Shown here piece by piece: positions 23,572 to 31,107 of a stretch of DNA of 31,107 nucleotides. Both the position numbers and the translations under genes were made by a program. Source of the stretch: Flavobacteriales bacterium. GTDB taxonomy: Bacteria; Bacteroidota; Bacteroidia; Flavobacteriales_D; Sanyastnellaceae. Position 1 is the stretch's first letter; each line of letters opens with the position of its first letter. The notes beneath the pieces are model-generated. The model was not told the origin of the DNA. It searched no databases and saw only the letters and a program-made list of their open reading frames with translations. Where the stretch lies: NCBI GenBank assembly GCA_015660615.1, contig DQKQ01000197.1, positions 1-31,107 of the forward strand, given 5' to 3'.

Positions 23572-24783
23572 TTAAGAGCGCGAAGATATACTTAGTGGTG
23601 ATGTTAATTCATCATCCCAAGCTCTTTTAAGTTTAGGTATTTTAGGAGAAGAAGAACTTGCCACAGCTCTCATAAGGCTATGGATGATAGGTCTATTGTT
23701 AACCTTCATATGACAAACAAGTCGTTTGGGGCAAGCGCCTAATGACGATTTTATATCAAGAGCTGTCCTTCCTAAAGATATTTTCATCACACCTCGAGCA
23801 ATACCTTGCTTAATAAACTCTATCAACATCCGCTGATAAATCGAGTGGGTTTTGTTCTCATTTAGGTTAAAGCCCACGAAAAATGCTTCAACAGAGTAAT
23901 CTGTAACAATTCCACATTGAAACCCTACGAGTTCATTGTCAAAGTAATAACCGATTACAGGAAAATCATCTTTCCAATATTTTTTGAGAAAAACAAGGTC
24001 CTCTTTGTATAGCATTCCAAGCTTAAAACCAGCTCTTCCGTATACCATAGAGTACAGAGCGATAAGTTTATCCGCATTTTCTACAACTTCCTCATAACTT
24101 AATTCTCGCAAAACTAAAGCAGATGAATCTTTATCAATTCGTCTTAGTTTAGCTCTAGATTTTTTCCTAAGTGCTGAGCTATATTCATCTAAAGTCTTCC
24201 ATTCAGGATTTAAATCAATCTCCATTACAGGGTCAAACTCAATATCAATCCACTTCTTATCCCAAAAAGATTTTCCTGAAATACGTTTGCTCCATGGCAC
24301 ATTTGAATAGTGGTCTTTTACCATAAAAGTACGGGGGATAGAGTTCGAGCCTTCTTTACCTACTTTAAAGTCAAGAGCTTCTTTAATAAGAGCTTGCCTA
24401 TCTAATTCGGATACATTTTCATCAAATCTATAAGCGTGATCTCCGCTTGAGAGAACAGACCCCATTACGCGAATATTTAACCTAAAAATGCCTTCATTTC
24501 TATAGAGAAAAGTTTGGGCTAATTTAAAAAAAGGCTTGTCAGCTTTGAGGAATTGACCTCTTGATTGACTAGTTGCAACAGTATCTTCGATAATTGCAAT
24601 TCCCTTCACATCTTCATTATCATTAAACCAACACACAGCCGTTAAAGATCTGTTTTCTACACAGAGTGCCGCTTTAACAGATCTAGAATCGAGAAAAGCG
24701 CTTGGGGTTTTTAACTTAAGAAACTCATCCCATTTGTGCCAATCCTCATCGCCCCAATCTTCTAAATGTGATGCTCTAATCAT
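23572..24783 (-). CDS. FemAB/BioF2-like GNAT acyltransferase
   Basis: 403-aa protein with a C-terminal GNAT/FemAB-like acyltransferase domain (Acetyltransf_6 or 'peptidogalycan biosynthesis' type). Seen: a long N-terminal region with a partly degenerate first GNAT-like half (AALCVENRSLTAVCWFND), then LRKKSRAKLRRIDKD, then the acyltransferase half with VIGYYFDNELVGFQCGIV, EAFFVGFNLNENKTHSIYQRM and the GVMKISLGRTALDIKSSLG segment. Such proteins add amino acids or acyl groups to cell-envelope precursors. An earlier in-frame Met at 24846 would overlap the YfhO gene by 71 bp; the Met at 24783 gives the likelier 8-bp overlap. Substrate is unknown; being coupled to a YfhO-like gene suggests envelope work. 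Confidence 0.7.
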   Translation of the reverse strand: MIRASHLEDWGDEDWHKWDEFLKLKTPSAFLDSRSVKAALCVENRSLTAVCWFNDNEDVKGIAIIEDTVATSQSRGQFLKADKPFFKLAQTFLYRNEGIFRLNIRVMGSVLSSGDHAYRFDENVSELDRQALIKEALDFKVGKEGSNSIPRTFMVKDHYSNVPWSKRISGKSFWDKKWIDIEFDPVMEIDLNPEWKTLDEYSSALRKKSRAKLRRIDKDSSALVLRELSYEEVVENADKLIALYSMVYGRAGFKLGMLYKEDLVFLKKYWKDDFPVIGYYFDNELVGFQCGIVTDYSVEAFFVGFNLNENKTHSIYQRMLIEFIKQGIARGVMKISLGRTALDIKSSLGACPKRLVCHMKVNNRPIIHSLMRAVASSSSPKIPKLKRAWDDELTSPLSISSRS

Positions 24784-27259
24784 TTTTAACTGCATAGAAC
24801 ATTGTGCCAAGTAAAAATAATAAGAGTAATAAACTACCGAATCCATTAACTAAACCAGCTAAATTTCTTCCTGGTAATTCAAATTTTAATTCAACCGTAT
24901 GGTCCCCCCTTGGGAGTTCTATAGCTCGTAAAATATAATTTGCTCTGAAAAGTGGAGTCTCCACACCGTCAATATATGCAGTCCATCCCTCTCCATACCA
25001 AACTTCACTTAACACCATTATACCCGCTTCATCGGATTGAGTTTTATAAACTGAACCTTCTGGGTGATATTTCAATAATGTGACATTTGAACTCCCTGTA
25101 GTATCAGATGATTCATAAGATATTATAGATTCAAACTCTCTACTAACAATTGCGGTTGATGCAAGATCTACATTTCGAATACTCTCAATTTCAGATTCTG
25201 GAGTATCTACCCAAGTAATCTTATTTGTCACCCAAGCAGGTCCAAGTGCGCCGGGAAGAAGCAATGGAGTTTCTGCACCTGGAAGGACTATATACTTTGT
25301 ATTAAGCATCGTCAATGCCCTAAGACTCGACATTGCTAAACCCACACCTGAAGTGCTAGCAATAGAAGCAAATTCACTTCTTTCTGGAACAAGCACCCTA
25401 TCTATGAAATCTTGATATCTGCGGAGTTTAGCTCCATGATATCCGCCTACAGATTTGTGGAAATACGATGTGCGAGCATCATTAAATGGGTTTCCCCAAT
25501 CAAGGACTCTATAATGTGTCAAAGAGTTAAGCGCATTAAAAGAAGCCGCTAAGCTAGCTTTGACATGACGCCTTGAGAGTTTATGTCCAAGTTTCTCCTC
25601 AGCAATAGCAATATGCTTTGCTTCCAATTCGGGGAAACCTTGCAAATCTTTAGATTCTATTTCAAGAATTGCAAGGTCAGCTGCATTAGGCTCAAATGGA
25701 TAAAGGGCTTCGAATGAATCAACCCATTTTATATTATATCTCTTATCTACTAAAGCCAACTCAGAAATCATTATAACTGCTAGTATTGAAATAACTATTC
25801 TCTTGTCTAAAATACCTTTTAGTATCATGAAAATTGCAGCTGCCGCAACAGATATTAAACTAAGAGACCGTAGAACATCAGATTGAAATATTTCAATGCG
25901 CAGTTGTGTAACACTCTGTTTCCCCAGTTGGATTAAAGCTTGGTCTGGTCTTATACTTGAAGTGAAATCAAAAAAGGTTGTCGGAGATATATAGAAAATA
26001 AATAAACCAGCCGAAATTCCTAAAAGAGAAAACACCCATGGCTTCCATTTTCCATTTGAAGCATCTTCCCAAATTTCTTTTAAGGCCAAAGCTCCTCCAG
26101 CTGCAACAGCTACCTGGACGATTACAAGCATCATTTTAGTATCGCGAAATTTATTAAAAAGTGGTACGTGGTTTAAAAAGAAGTCTGACAAGGCAGAAGT
26201 TTCTCGCCAAGACAGAATAATAGCAAGAATAGTAATGAGCATAAGTGGAAATCTTAGCGGGTCACGACCCACAAAGAAGAATGCAAGCATTAAAGCAAAA
26301 GCAATTGCACCAAAGTAAAAAGCTCCCCCGCTAAATCTCTGCTCTCCCCAATACAATTGGTCACCTCCTCCTTTGATATCCGGGATCATCATAGACAACC
26401 ACTCACCACGAGACATACTATATTCAAGAATATAATCTTCTGACAATCCAGACTCCAGTTCGTCTTGATCGCCTGAATAATTCGTTAAGACAGTTTCTCC
26501 TCGTGTTGTATGATGAGAGTAGTTTTGAGTTAATGCGAGTTCTGCCGATTGTGGAAGGATCGCAAAAAATCCACCAACTAAAAGTATGAAAGACGTTTTA
26601 AGAGCTTGCTTTATCTCACTCTTGTACGACAACAATATAAATTCAGAGACACCTACAAAAGCTATTAGAAATAGTAGGTAATAAGTCATCTGAAGGTGGT
26701 TTGCAAATAAGTGAATTGCAAGGAATAAAGAGAAAACCCCTACGCCTAAAGCTCGTCTCCCTCTAAACGCAGCAACTACACCACCTAAAACTCCTGGCAT
26801 TACAGAAATCGCCCTAACCTTAGTAGCGTGACCCGCTGATAGATAGAGAATGTTTACAGAAGCTAGACCATAGGTTGCTCCTACAATAAACGCAATCCAA
26901 GGAGGGGCTTTAAGACAAAGAGCAAGCACATAGCCTGCGAGCATCGCCATAAATAAAGTCATAATCTCAGGCGACATAAACAGCTTCAAGAAAAGCCAAA
27001 TGATTTTCGGTAATGAGGTTAATCCACTACCCGTTATTTGGGTTGTGGGCATTCCTGAAAACATGCTGTCTGTCCAAGACGGGAGTTCTTTAGATTCAGA
27101 AATTTCACTATAACTTATTGCCTCGTGAGACATCCCTTTAAAGTTAACCGTGTCTCCCTGAAGCATTCTTTCCCCTTTTAAAAATGCAGGAGAATAAAAG
27201 GCTGCAGAGATGCAAAAAAGAAGAAAAACCGCTATCGCGTGAGGAATAATTTTATGCAT
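24776..27259 (-). CDS. YfhO-like large polytopic membrane protein
   Basis: 827-aa integral membrane protein of the YfhO family (GT-C-like fold, linked in Firmicutes to glycosylation of lipoteichoic acid). The N-terminus is a membrane helix followed by an extracytoplasmic loop with MLQGDTVNFKGMSHEA and LPSWTDSMFSGMPT, typical of Bacteroidota members. Many hydrophobic helices fill about 80-510. A large soluble C-terminal domain (about 520-790) contains FKLRRYQ-like and VLSEVWYGEGWTAYIDG segments, followed by a last membrane helix near 800-822. Length is normal for the group. It overlaps the FemAB-like gene by 8 bp and follows the DUF4834 gene by 30 bp. Sugar-transfer activity is inferred from the fold; the acceptor in Bacteroidota is unknown. 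Confidence 0.85.
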   Translation of the reverse strand: MHKIIPHAIAVFLLFCISAAFYSPAFLKGERMLQGDTVNFKGMSHEAISYSEISESKELPSWTDSMFSGMPTTQITGSGLTSLPKIIWLFLKLFMSPEIMTLFMAMLAGYVLALCLKAPPWIAFIVGATYGLASVNILYLSAGHATKVRAISVMPGVLGGVVAAFRGRRALGVGVFSLFLAIHLFANHLQMTYYLLFLIAFVGVSEFILLSYKSEIKQALKTSFILLVGGFFAILPQSAELALTQNYSHHTTRGETVLTNYSGDQDELESGLSEDYILEYSMSRGEWLSMMIPDIKGGGDQLYWGEQRFSGGAFYFGAIAFALMLAFFFVGRDPLRFPLMLITILAIILSWRETSALSDFFLNHVPLFNKFRDTKMMLVIVQVAVAAGGALALKEIWEDASNGKWKPWVFSLLGISAGLFIFYISPTTFFDFTSSIRPDQALIQLGKQSVTQLRIEIFQSDVLRSLSLISVAAAAIFMILKGILDKRIVISILAVIMISELALVDKRYNIKWVDSFEALYPFEPNAADLAILEIESKDLQGFPELEAKHIAIAEEKLGHKLSRRHVKASLAASFNALNSLTHYRVLDWGNPFNDARTSYFHKSVGGYHGAKLRRYQDFIDRVLVPERSEFASIASTSGVGLAMSSLRALTMLNTKYIVLPGAETPLLLPGALGPAWVTNKITWVDTPESEIESIRNVDLASTAIVSREFESIISYESSDTTGSSNVTLLKYHPEGSVYKTQSDEAGIMVLSEVWYGEGWTAYIDGVETPLFRANYILRAIELPRGDHTVELKFELPGRNLAGLVNGFGSLLLLLFLLGTMFYAVKND

Positions 27260-27289
27260 GGGAGCAAGATAACAAGTAGGAGATAAGTA

Positions 27290-27490
27290 TTATTCTTCGA
27301 CCTCCTCAAACTCCACATAATCACCTATTCTATCGTCATTGGGCTTTTTATTGCTTGCTTGACTACCTTGATTTGGTTTTTCCCGCTGACTGTCTCTGCG
27401 ATTTGCTCTCCAACCTTTTCTGCCAAACAACCTATCTAGCCAACGCCAAACAAACCAAAACACAACAATATACAATAGACTCTTTAACAT
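27290..27490 (-). CDS. DUF4834 family small membrane protein
   Basis: 66-aa protein with one N-terminal membrane helix (LLYIVVFWFVWRWL, 4-17), a basic linker, and the acidic tail IGDYVEFEEVEE. This helix, basic linker and 'GDYVEFEE' ending match the DUF4834 family of Bacteroidota as I recall it. Function is unknown. It starts 15 bp after the carB stop and ends 30 bp before the YfhO-like start, so it belongs to the same transcription unit. The small size does not weaken the call, because the tail is characteristic and the spacing is operon-like. Confidence 0.78.
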   Translation of the reverse strand: MLKSLLYIVVFWFVWRWLDRLFGRKGWRANRRDSQREKPNQGSQASNKKPNDDRIGDYVEFEEVEE

Positions 27491-27505
27491 CAGAACTGGT
27501 TGTTA

Positions 27506-30325
27506 TTACTTGCTCAAATATAAGTTGCGTTCAGAGTAAATCTTCCTAAAAAAAGGATCGCGTAAGTCTTGTATAAAACGAATGCCCTCACCAGTAGATT
27601 TCATCTCGGGTCCTAACTCCTTATTTACATCAGGGAATTTTTCATAACTAAAAACAGGTATTTTAACTGCATACCCTTCAAGTTTAGGCGAATGTGGCAA
27701 ATCTTTAAGCTTAGCTTCTCCAAGCATAACCTTAGTCGCTTGGTTTACATACGGAACTCCATATGCTTTAGAAATAAATGGTACTGTTCGAGATGCGCGG
27801 GGATTTGCTTCAATAATGTAAACCTCATCGTCTTTAACTGCAAACTGTACGTTAATCAGCCCCCTAGTCTGAAGGACTACAGCAATTCTCTCTGTATAAT
27901 CTTTAATTTTTTGTATTACCAAATCACCTAAATTAAATGGAGGAAGAAGTGCATAACTGTCACCCGAGTGAATCCCCGCTGGTTCTATGTGTTGCATAAT
28001 ACCGATTATCCTCACCTGATCACCATCGCAAATCGCATCTGCCTCACACTCAATAGCACCCTCAAGGAAGTGGTCTACAAGGATCTGATTTTCAGGCATG
28101 TGCTTGAGAATGTCTATAACGTGATTTTCTAGATCTTCTTCATTAATTACGATTTTCATCTTTTGCCCTCCTAAAACATATGATGGGCGTACAAGAAGGG
28201 GGAAACCAAGCTCACGACAAAGATCGACAGCTTGGTCAGCGTTTTCAACGACTCCAAATTTAGGATACGGGATACCCTCTTTTTGAAGTAGTTCTGAAAA
28301 GCTACCTCTATCCTCAGCTAGGTCGAGAGCTTTATAAGATGTGCCTAGAATAGGTATGTTGTATCGGTCTAACTTTTCAGCGAGCTTTAGTGCTGTTTGG
28401 CCTCCTAACTGAACGATTACACCAATGGGGTTTTCGTGCAAAATAATATCATAAATATGTTCCCAAAAAACTGGCTCGAAATAAAGCTTGTCAGCAGTGT
28501 CAAAATCAGTTGATACAGTTTCAGGATTGCAATTGATCATTATCGTTTCATAACCACACTCCTTTGCGGCAAGAACCCCATGTACGCAGCAGTAATCGAA
28601 CTCAATTCCTTGGCCTATTCTATTCGGACCGCTACCGAGGACGATGACTTTTTTCTTATCAGAACTAATGCTCTCGTTTTCAGACTCTTCGAATGTTGAA
28701 TAGTAGTAGGGGGTAACAGCGGGGAATTCAGCTGCACATGTATCTACTAATTTATAAACTCGATTTATATTTTCTTTTTTGCGCTTCTCATGGATTTCGC
28801 TTTCAAGACATTTTAAGAGATGAGCAATTTGTCTGTCAGCATATCCTTTGCGCTTTGCTTCCATGAGTAGTGGTTTAGGCAAAGACTCTATAGAATACTG
28901 CTCAATATCATTTTCGAGCATTAGCAAAGCCTCAATTTGCCTAAGGAACCACGGGTCAATATTTGTTGATTCGTGAATCTTGTAAAATGGGACACCTAGC
29001 TTAAATGCATCATAAATATGGAAAAGCCTGTTGTAAGAAGGGTGATTTAAACTCTCCATGATAGCATCATGGTCACGTAATTCTCTTCCATCAGCGCCTA
29101 AGCCATTTCTCTTTATTTCTAGCGATTGACATGCCTTTTGAAGAGCTTCTTGAAATGAACGTCCTATCGCCATGACCTCACCCACTGACTTCATTTGGAG
29201 TCCAAGCTGTCTGTCTGTCCCTGGGAATTTATCGAAATTCCAACGAGGGATTTTCACTACAACGTAATCTAAAGTCGGCTCAAACATCGCCGAGGTAGAA
29301 CCGGTAATGGTGTTCTTCAACTCATCTAAGTGGTATCCAATAGCGAGTTTTGCTGCGAGTTTTGCGATGGGATAACCGGTTGCTTTAGATGCTAAAGCCG
29401 AAGATCTCGAAACCCTAGGGTTAATTTCAATAGCAATAATATCTTCCTTTTCATCAGCTGAAACTGCAAATTGAACATTGCAACCACCAGAGAAATCCCC
29501 TATGCTACGCATCATACGGATTGCCATATCTCTCATTCTTTGGTACGTCGAATCAGAAAGAGTCATGGCGGGAGCAACAGTGATTGAATCACCTGTATGA
29601 ATACCCATAGGATCCATGTTTTCGATAGAACAAACTATAGTTACGTTATCGTTAGAATCACGCAAGAGTTCTAATTCAAACTCCTTCCAACCTAGTAAAG
29701 CTTTATCAATCATCACCTCATGAATAGGAGATTTATGTAGCCCTGTAGTAAGCTTGTCCTCGAAATTTTCTTTAGTATGAACTACTGCAGCCCCAGCTCC
29801 ACCTAATGTAAAACTAGCTCTGATACATAGTGGATAACCAAACTGTTGAGCTATTTCCTTTCCCTCTAGAAAACTTTTCGCAGTTGCTTGAGGCGCCATA
29901 GGAATGTCGATCTTTTCCATTAGCAATCTAAACTTCTCACGGTTCTCAGTAATTTCTATAGCATCGATATCAACACCAATTATCTTTACTCCGAACTCTT
30001 CCCAAATGCCAATTTCTGCACATTTAACAGCAAGATTGAGAGCTGTTTGGCCTCCCATAGTTGGGAGAACAGCATCAATGTTGTGCTTCTTCAGAATTTT
30101 AACTATAGATTCAGGCTCTAGAGGTTCTAGATAAACATTATCCGCCATGACTGGGTCAGTCATAATGGTTGCAGGGTTGTTATTAATTAGAGTCACTTCA
30201 ATCCCTTCCTCTCTTAAAGAGCGAGAAGCCTGGGAACCACTGTAATCAAATTCACAAGCTTGGCCAATCACTATAGGGCCGCTGCCTATAATGAGTACCG
30301 ATTTTATGCTGGAATCTTTAGGCAT
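27506..30325 (-). CDS. carB: Carbamoyl-phosphate synthase large subunit, short form lacking the MGS domain
   Basis: Synthetic subunit of carbamoyl-phosphate synthase, which makes carbamoyl phosphate from ammonia (from CarA), bicarbonate and two ATP for pyrimidines and arginine. Two homologous ATP-grasp halves are present: the first opens with GSGPIVIGQACEFDYSG (about 14-30) and the second with GSGPNRIGQGIEFDYCC (about 565). The protein ends at residue 939 just after QDLRDPFFRKIY. The E. coli enzyme is about 1073 aa, the last 130 or so being the methylglyoxal-synthase-like domain that binds UMP, IMP and ornithine. That domain is absent and no frameshifted remnant follows. carA is not in the window. 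A run of nine A's directly precedes the ATG. Confidence 0.95.
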   Translation of the reverse strand: MPKDSSIKSVLIIGSGPIVIGQACEFDYSGSQASRSLREEGIEVTLINNNPATIMTDPVMADNVYLEPLEPESIVKILKKHNIDAVLPTMGGQTALNLAVKCAEIGIWEEFGVKIIGVDIDAIEITENREKFRLLMEKIDIPMAPQATAKSFLEGKEIAQQFGYPLCIRASFTLGGAGAAVVHTKENFEDKLTTGLHKSPIHEVMIDKALLGWKEFELELLRDSNDNVTIVCSIENMDPMGIHTGDSITVAPAMTLSDSTYQRMRDMAIRMMRSIGDFSGGCNVQFAVSADEKEDIIAIEINPRVSRSSALASKATGYPIAKLAAKLAIGYHLDELKNTITGSTSAMFEPTLDYVVVKIPRWNFDKFPGTDRQLGLQMKSVGEVMAIGRSFQEALQKACQSLEIKRNGLGADGRELRDHDAIMESLNHPSYNRLFHIYDAFKLGVPFYKIHESTNIDPWFLRQIEALLMLENDIEQYSIESLPKPLLMEAKRKGYADRQIAHLLKCLESEIHEKRKKENINRVYKLVDTCAAEFPAVTPYYYSTFEESENESISSDKKKVIVLGSGPNRIGQGIEFDYCCVHGVLAAKECGYETIMINCNPETVSTDFDTADKLYFEPVFWEHIYDIILHENPIGVIVQLGGQTALKLAEKLDRYNIPILGTSYKALDLAEDRGSFSELLQKEGIPYPKFGVVENADQAVDLCRELGFPLLVRPSYVLGGQKMKIVINEEDLENHVIDILKHMPENQILVDHFLEGAIECEADAICDGDQVRIIGIMQHIEPAGIHSGDSYALLPPFNLGDLVIQKIKDYTERIAVVLQTRGLINVQFAVKDDEVYIIEANPRASRTVPFISKAYGVPYVNQATKVMLGEAKLKDLPHSPKLEGYAVKIPVFSYEKFPDVNKELGPEMKSTGEGIRFIQDLRDPFFRKIYSERNLYLSK

Positions 30326-30409
30326 TTTTTTTTTATCCGGTCACTTTCTAATAAATTTCTTTGTTAAAAAACGTCCAGTTAAGTATGACTTTGATGACTT
30401 TTACCGGTG

Positions 30410-30439
30410 TAAATTTACGTTATCCTTTAGTGACTTCAA
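30410..30439 (-). promoter_or_regulatory. Bacteroidota-type promoter of carB
   Basis: On the minus strand a TTG (30437-30439) is followed after exactly 19 bp by TAAATTTA (30410-30417), which matches TAnnTTTG at all but the last base and has the same spacing as the left-edge promoter. It implies a carB leader of about 75-80 nt. The -7 box lies inside a perfect palindrome GTAAATTTAC (30409-30418). Confidence 0.5.
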
Positions 30440-30493
30440 TCAAACTATTTATAAAAATGACATCACTTTTTCCACAGTTTATTACTTTGCATA

Positions 30494-31107
30494 ATGATAC
30501 CACCTGAAATTAGTGAACAACCTATAGAATGGGAATACAAGGGGTGGCGATTTGGCGGATGGATAAGGGGAGGTGAAAATATTAAACCTTCACAAGAAAT
30601 AGTGGTTGCATTCCATGGATTTGATAGGAATGCAAGGGAAATGTTCAACTTTAGCCCTTTGTTTGAGGATGATTCTGTAATGCTTTCCATCAGCTTACTT
30701 CATCATGATAAGAGTACTCCATTACCACCACTTCCTTTAGACGAAGCTCTCGAGCCTTCAATCCTTATAGAGAGTATTGAGAACTTCATTTCTATGAATT
30801 TTTCAACAATAAAAAACTTGAACCTTGTTCTTTTAGGTTATTCAATGGGAAGTCGAGTTGCGCTTACCTTATTCGAGAAGTTTCCCGATAAATTATCTAA
30901 GGTTATAGTCTTAGCTCCAGATGGTTTAAAAATGGGTGGTCTATATCGATTTGTGGTGAACACAAGATTAGGCAAATACTGCTGGCGTTTAATAGATAAA
31001 AAACCCAAAACAAATCGGTGGTTTATTAATGCCATGAGATCTATGAGACTCATCTCCCAGCATAAGCATCAATTCGGGCGCTATCACACTGATTCAGCTG
31101 AGATTAG
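30494..31107 (+). CDS. Alpha/beta hydrolase, 5' part (cut by the window edge)
   Basis: An open frame from ATG 30494 runs to the last base without a stop (204 codons visible). It reads as an alpha/beta-hydrolase: strand and oxyanion segment EIVVAFHGFDRN (35-46), nucleophile elbow LGYSMGSR (114-121) with Ser117, then VIVLAPDGLK (137-146). The catalytic His, and probably the acid, lie beyond the window. The N-terminal MIPPEISEQPIEW precedes a strand-like start and there is no signal peptide, so it is probably cytosolic. It is divergent from carB across a 168-bp gap. Substrate (ester, thioester or other) cannot be told. Confidence 0.82.
   Translation, partial: MIPPEISEQPIEWEYKGWRFGGWIRGGENIKPSQEIVVAFHGFDRNAREMFNFSPLFEDDSVMLSISLLHHDKSTPLPPLPLDEALEPSILIESIENFISMNFSTIKNLNLVLLGYSMGSRVALTLFEKFPDKLSKVIVLAPDGLKMGGLYRFVVNTRLGKYCWRLIDKKPKTNRWFINAMRSMRLISQHKHQFGRYHTDSAEI

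Noticed and set aside
24784..24846. N-terminal extension of the FemAB-like protein from a Met at 24846
   Set aside because: It would overlap the YfhO gene by 71 bp and adds a Tyr-rich stretch read from the alternate frame of a membrane helix; the Met at 24783 is more natural.

Overview
The window looks like a chromosomal segment of a member of the Bacteroidota, most likely a flavobacterium-type marine lineage. The evidence is: two secreted proteins with C-terminal type IX secretion (YPNP-type) sorting domains; members of the Bacteroidota-typical families DUF4924, DUF4834 and large YfhO-like membrane proteins; start codons without Shine-Dalgarno sequences; and promoter-like elements of the Bacteroidota type (TTG, about 19 bp, TAnnTTTG). 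No rRNA, tRNA, CRISPR array, insertion sequence or phage gene was recognised. The DNA is gene-dense, and the longest gene-free stretch is about 230 bp.

Layout. 1-68: a promoter firing leftwards out of the window. 69-2396 (minus): a SCO1/SenC copper-chaperone-like protein and a probable lipoprotein amidohydrolase. 2484-3365 (plus): a secreted OB-fold protein with a T9SS tail. 3370-4933 (minus): a THUMP-type rRNA methyltransferase and a SUI1/eIF1-like factor. 4977-5630 (plus): an O-methyltransferase. 5627-6838 (minus): succinyl-CoA synthetase beta subunit. 6913-9543 (plus): a LolD-like ABC ATPase and acetyl-CoA synthetase. 9557-11237 (minus): an RDD membrane protein and a T9SS-exported protein of unknown function. 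11471-17279 (plus): a MarR regulator followed by a complete beta-oxidation operon (fadN, fadA, fadE). 17339-18427 (plus): an M42 aminopeptidase. 18450-30325 (minus): nine co-directional genes running from carB to a response regulator. 30494 to the end (plus): the start of an alpha/beta hydrolase, cut by the window edge.

Metabolic theme. FadN, FadA and FadE turn acyl-CoA into acetyl-CoA. Acs makes acetyl-CoA from acetate, and SucC belongs to the TCA cycle. CarB supplies carbamoyl phosphate for pyrimidine and arginine synthesis and is of the short type that lacks the C-terminal allosteric domain.

The most unusual region is 18450-22939. Four minus-strand genes, each overlapping the next, encode an E1/ThiF-like adenylating enzyme without the usual zinc cysteines, an acyltransferase-like protein resembling the LuxI/FeeM autoinducer-synthase fold, a 7TMR-DISM histidine kinase, and a stand-alone receiver protein with no output domain. 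The arrangement suggests a coupled 'make a small molecule, sense it, signal' cassette. That is an inference from gene content and overlap; the chemistry and the signal are unknown.
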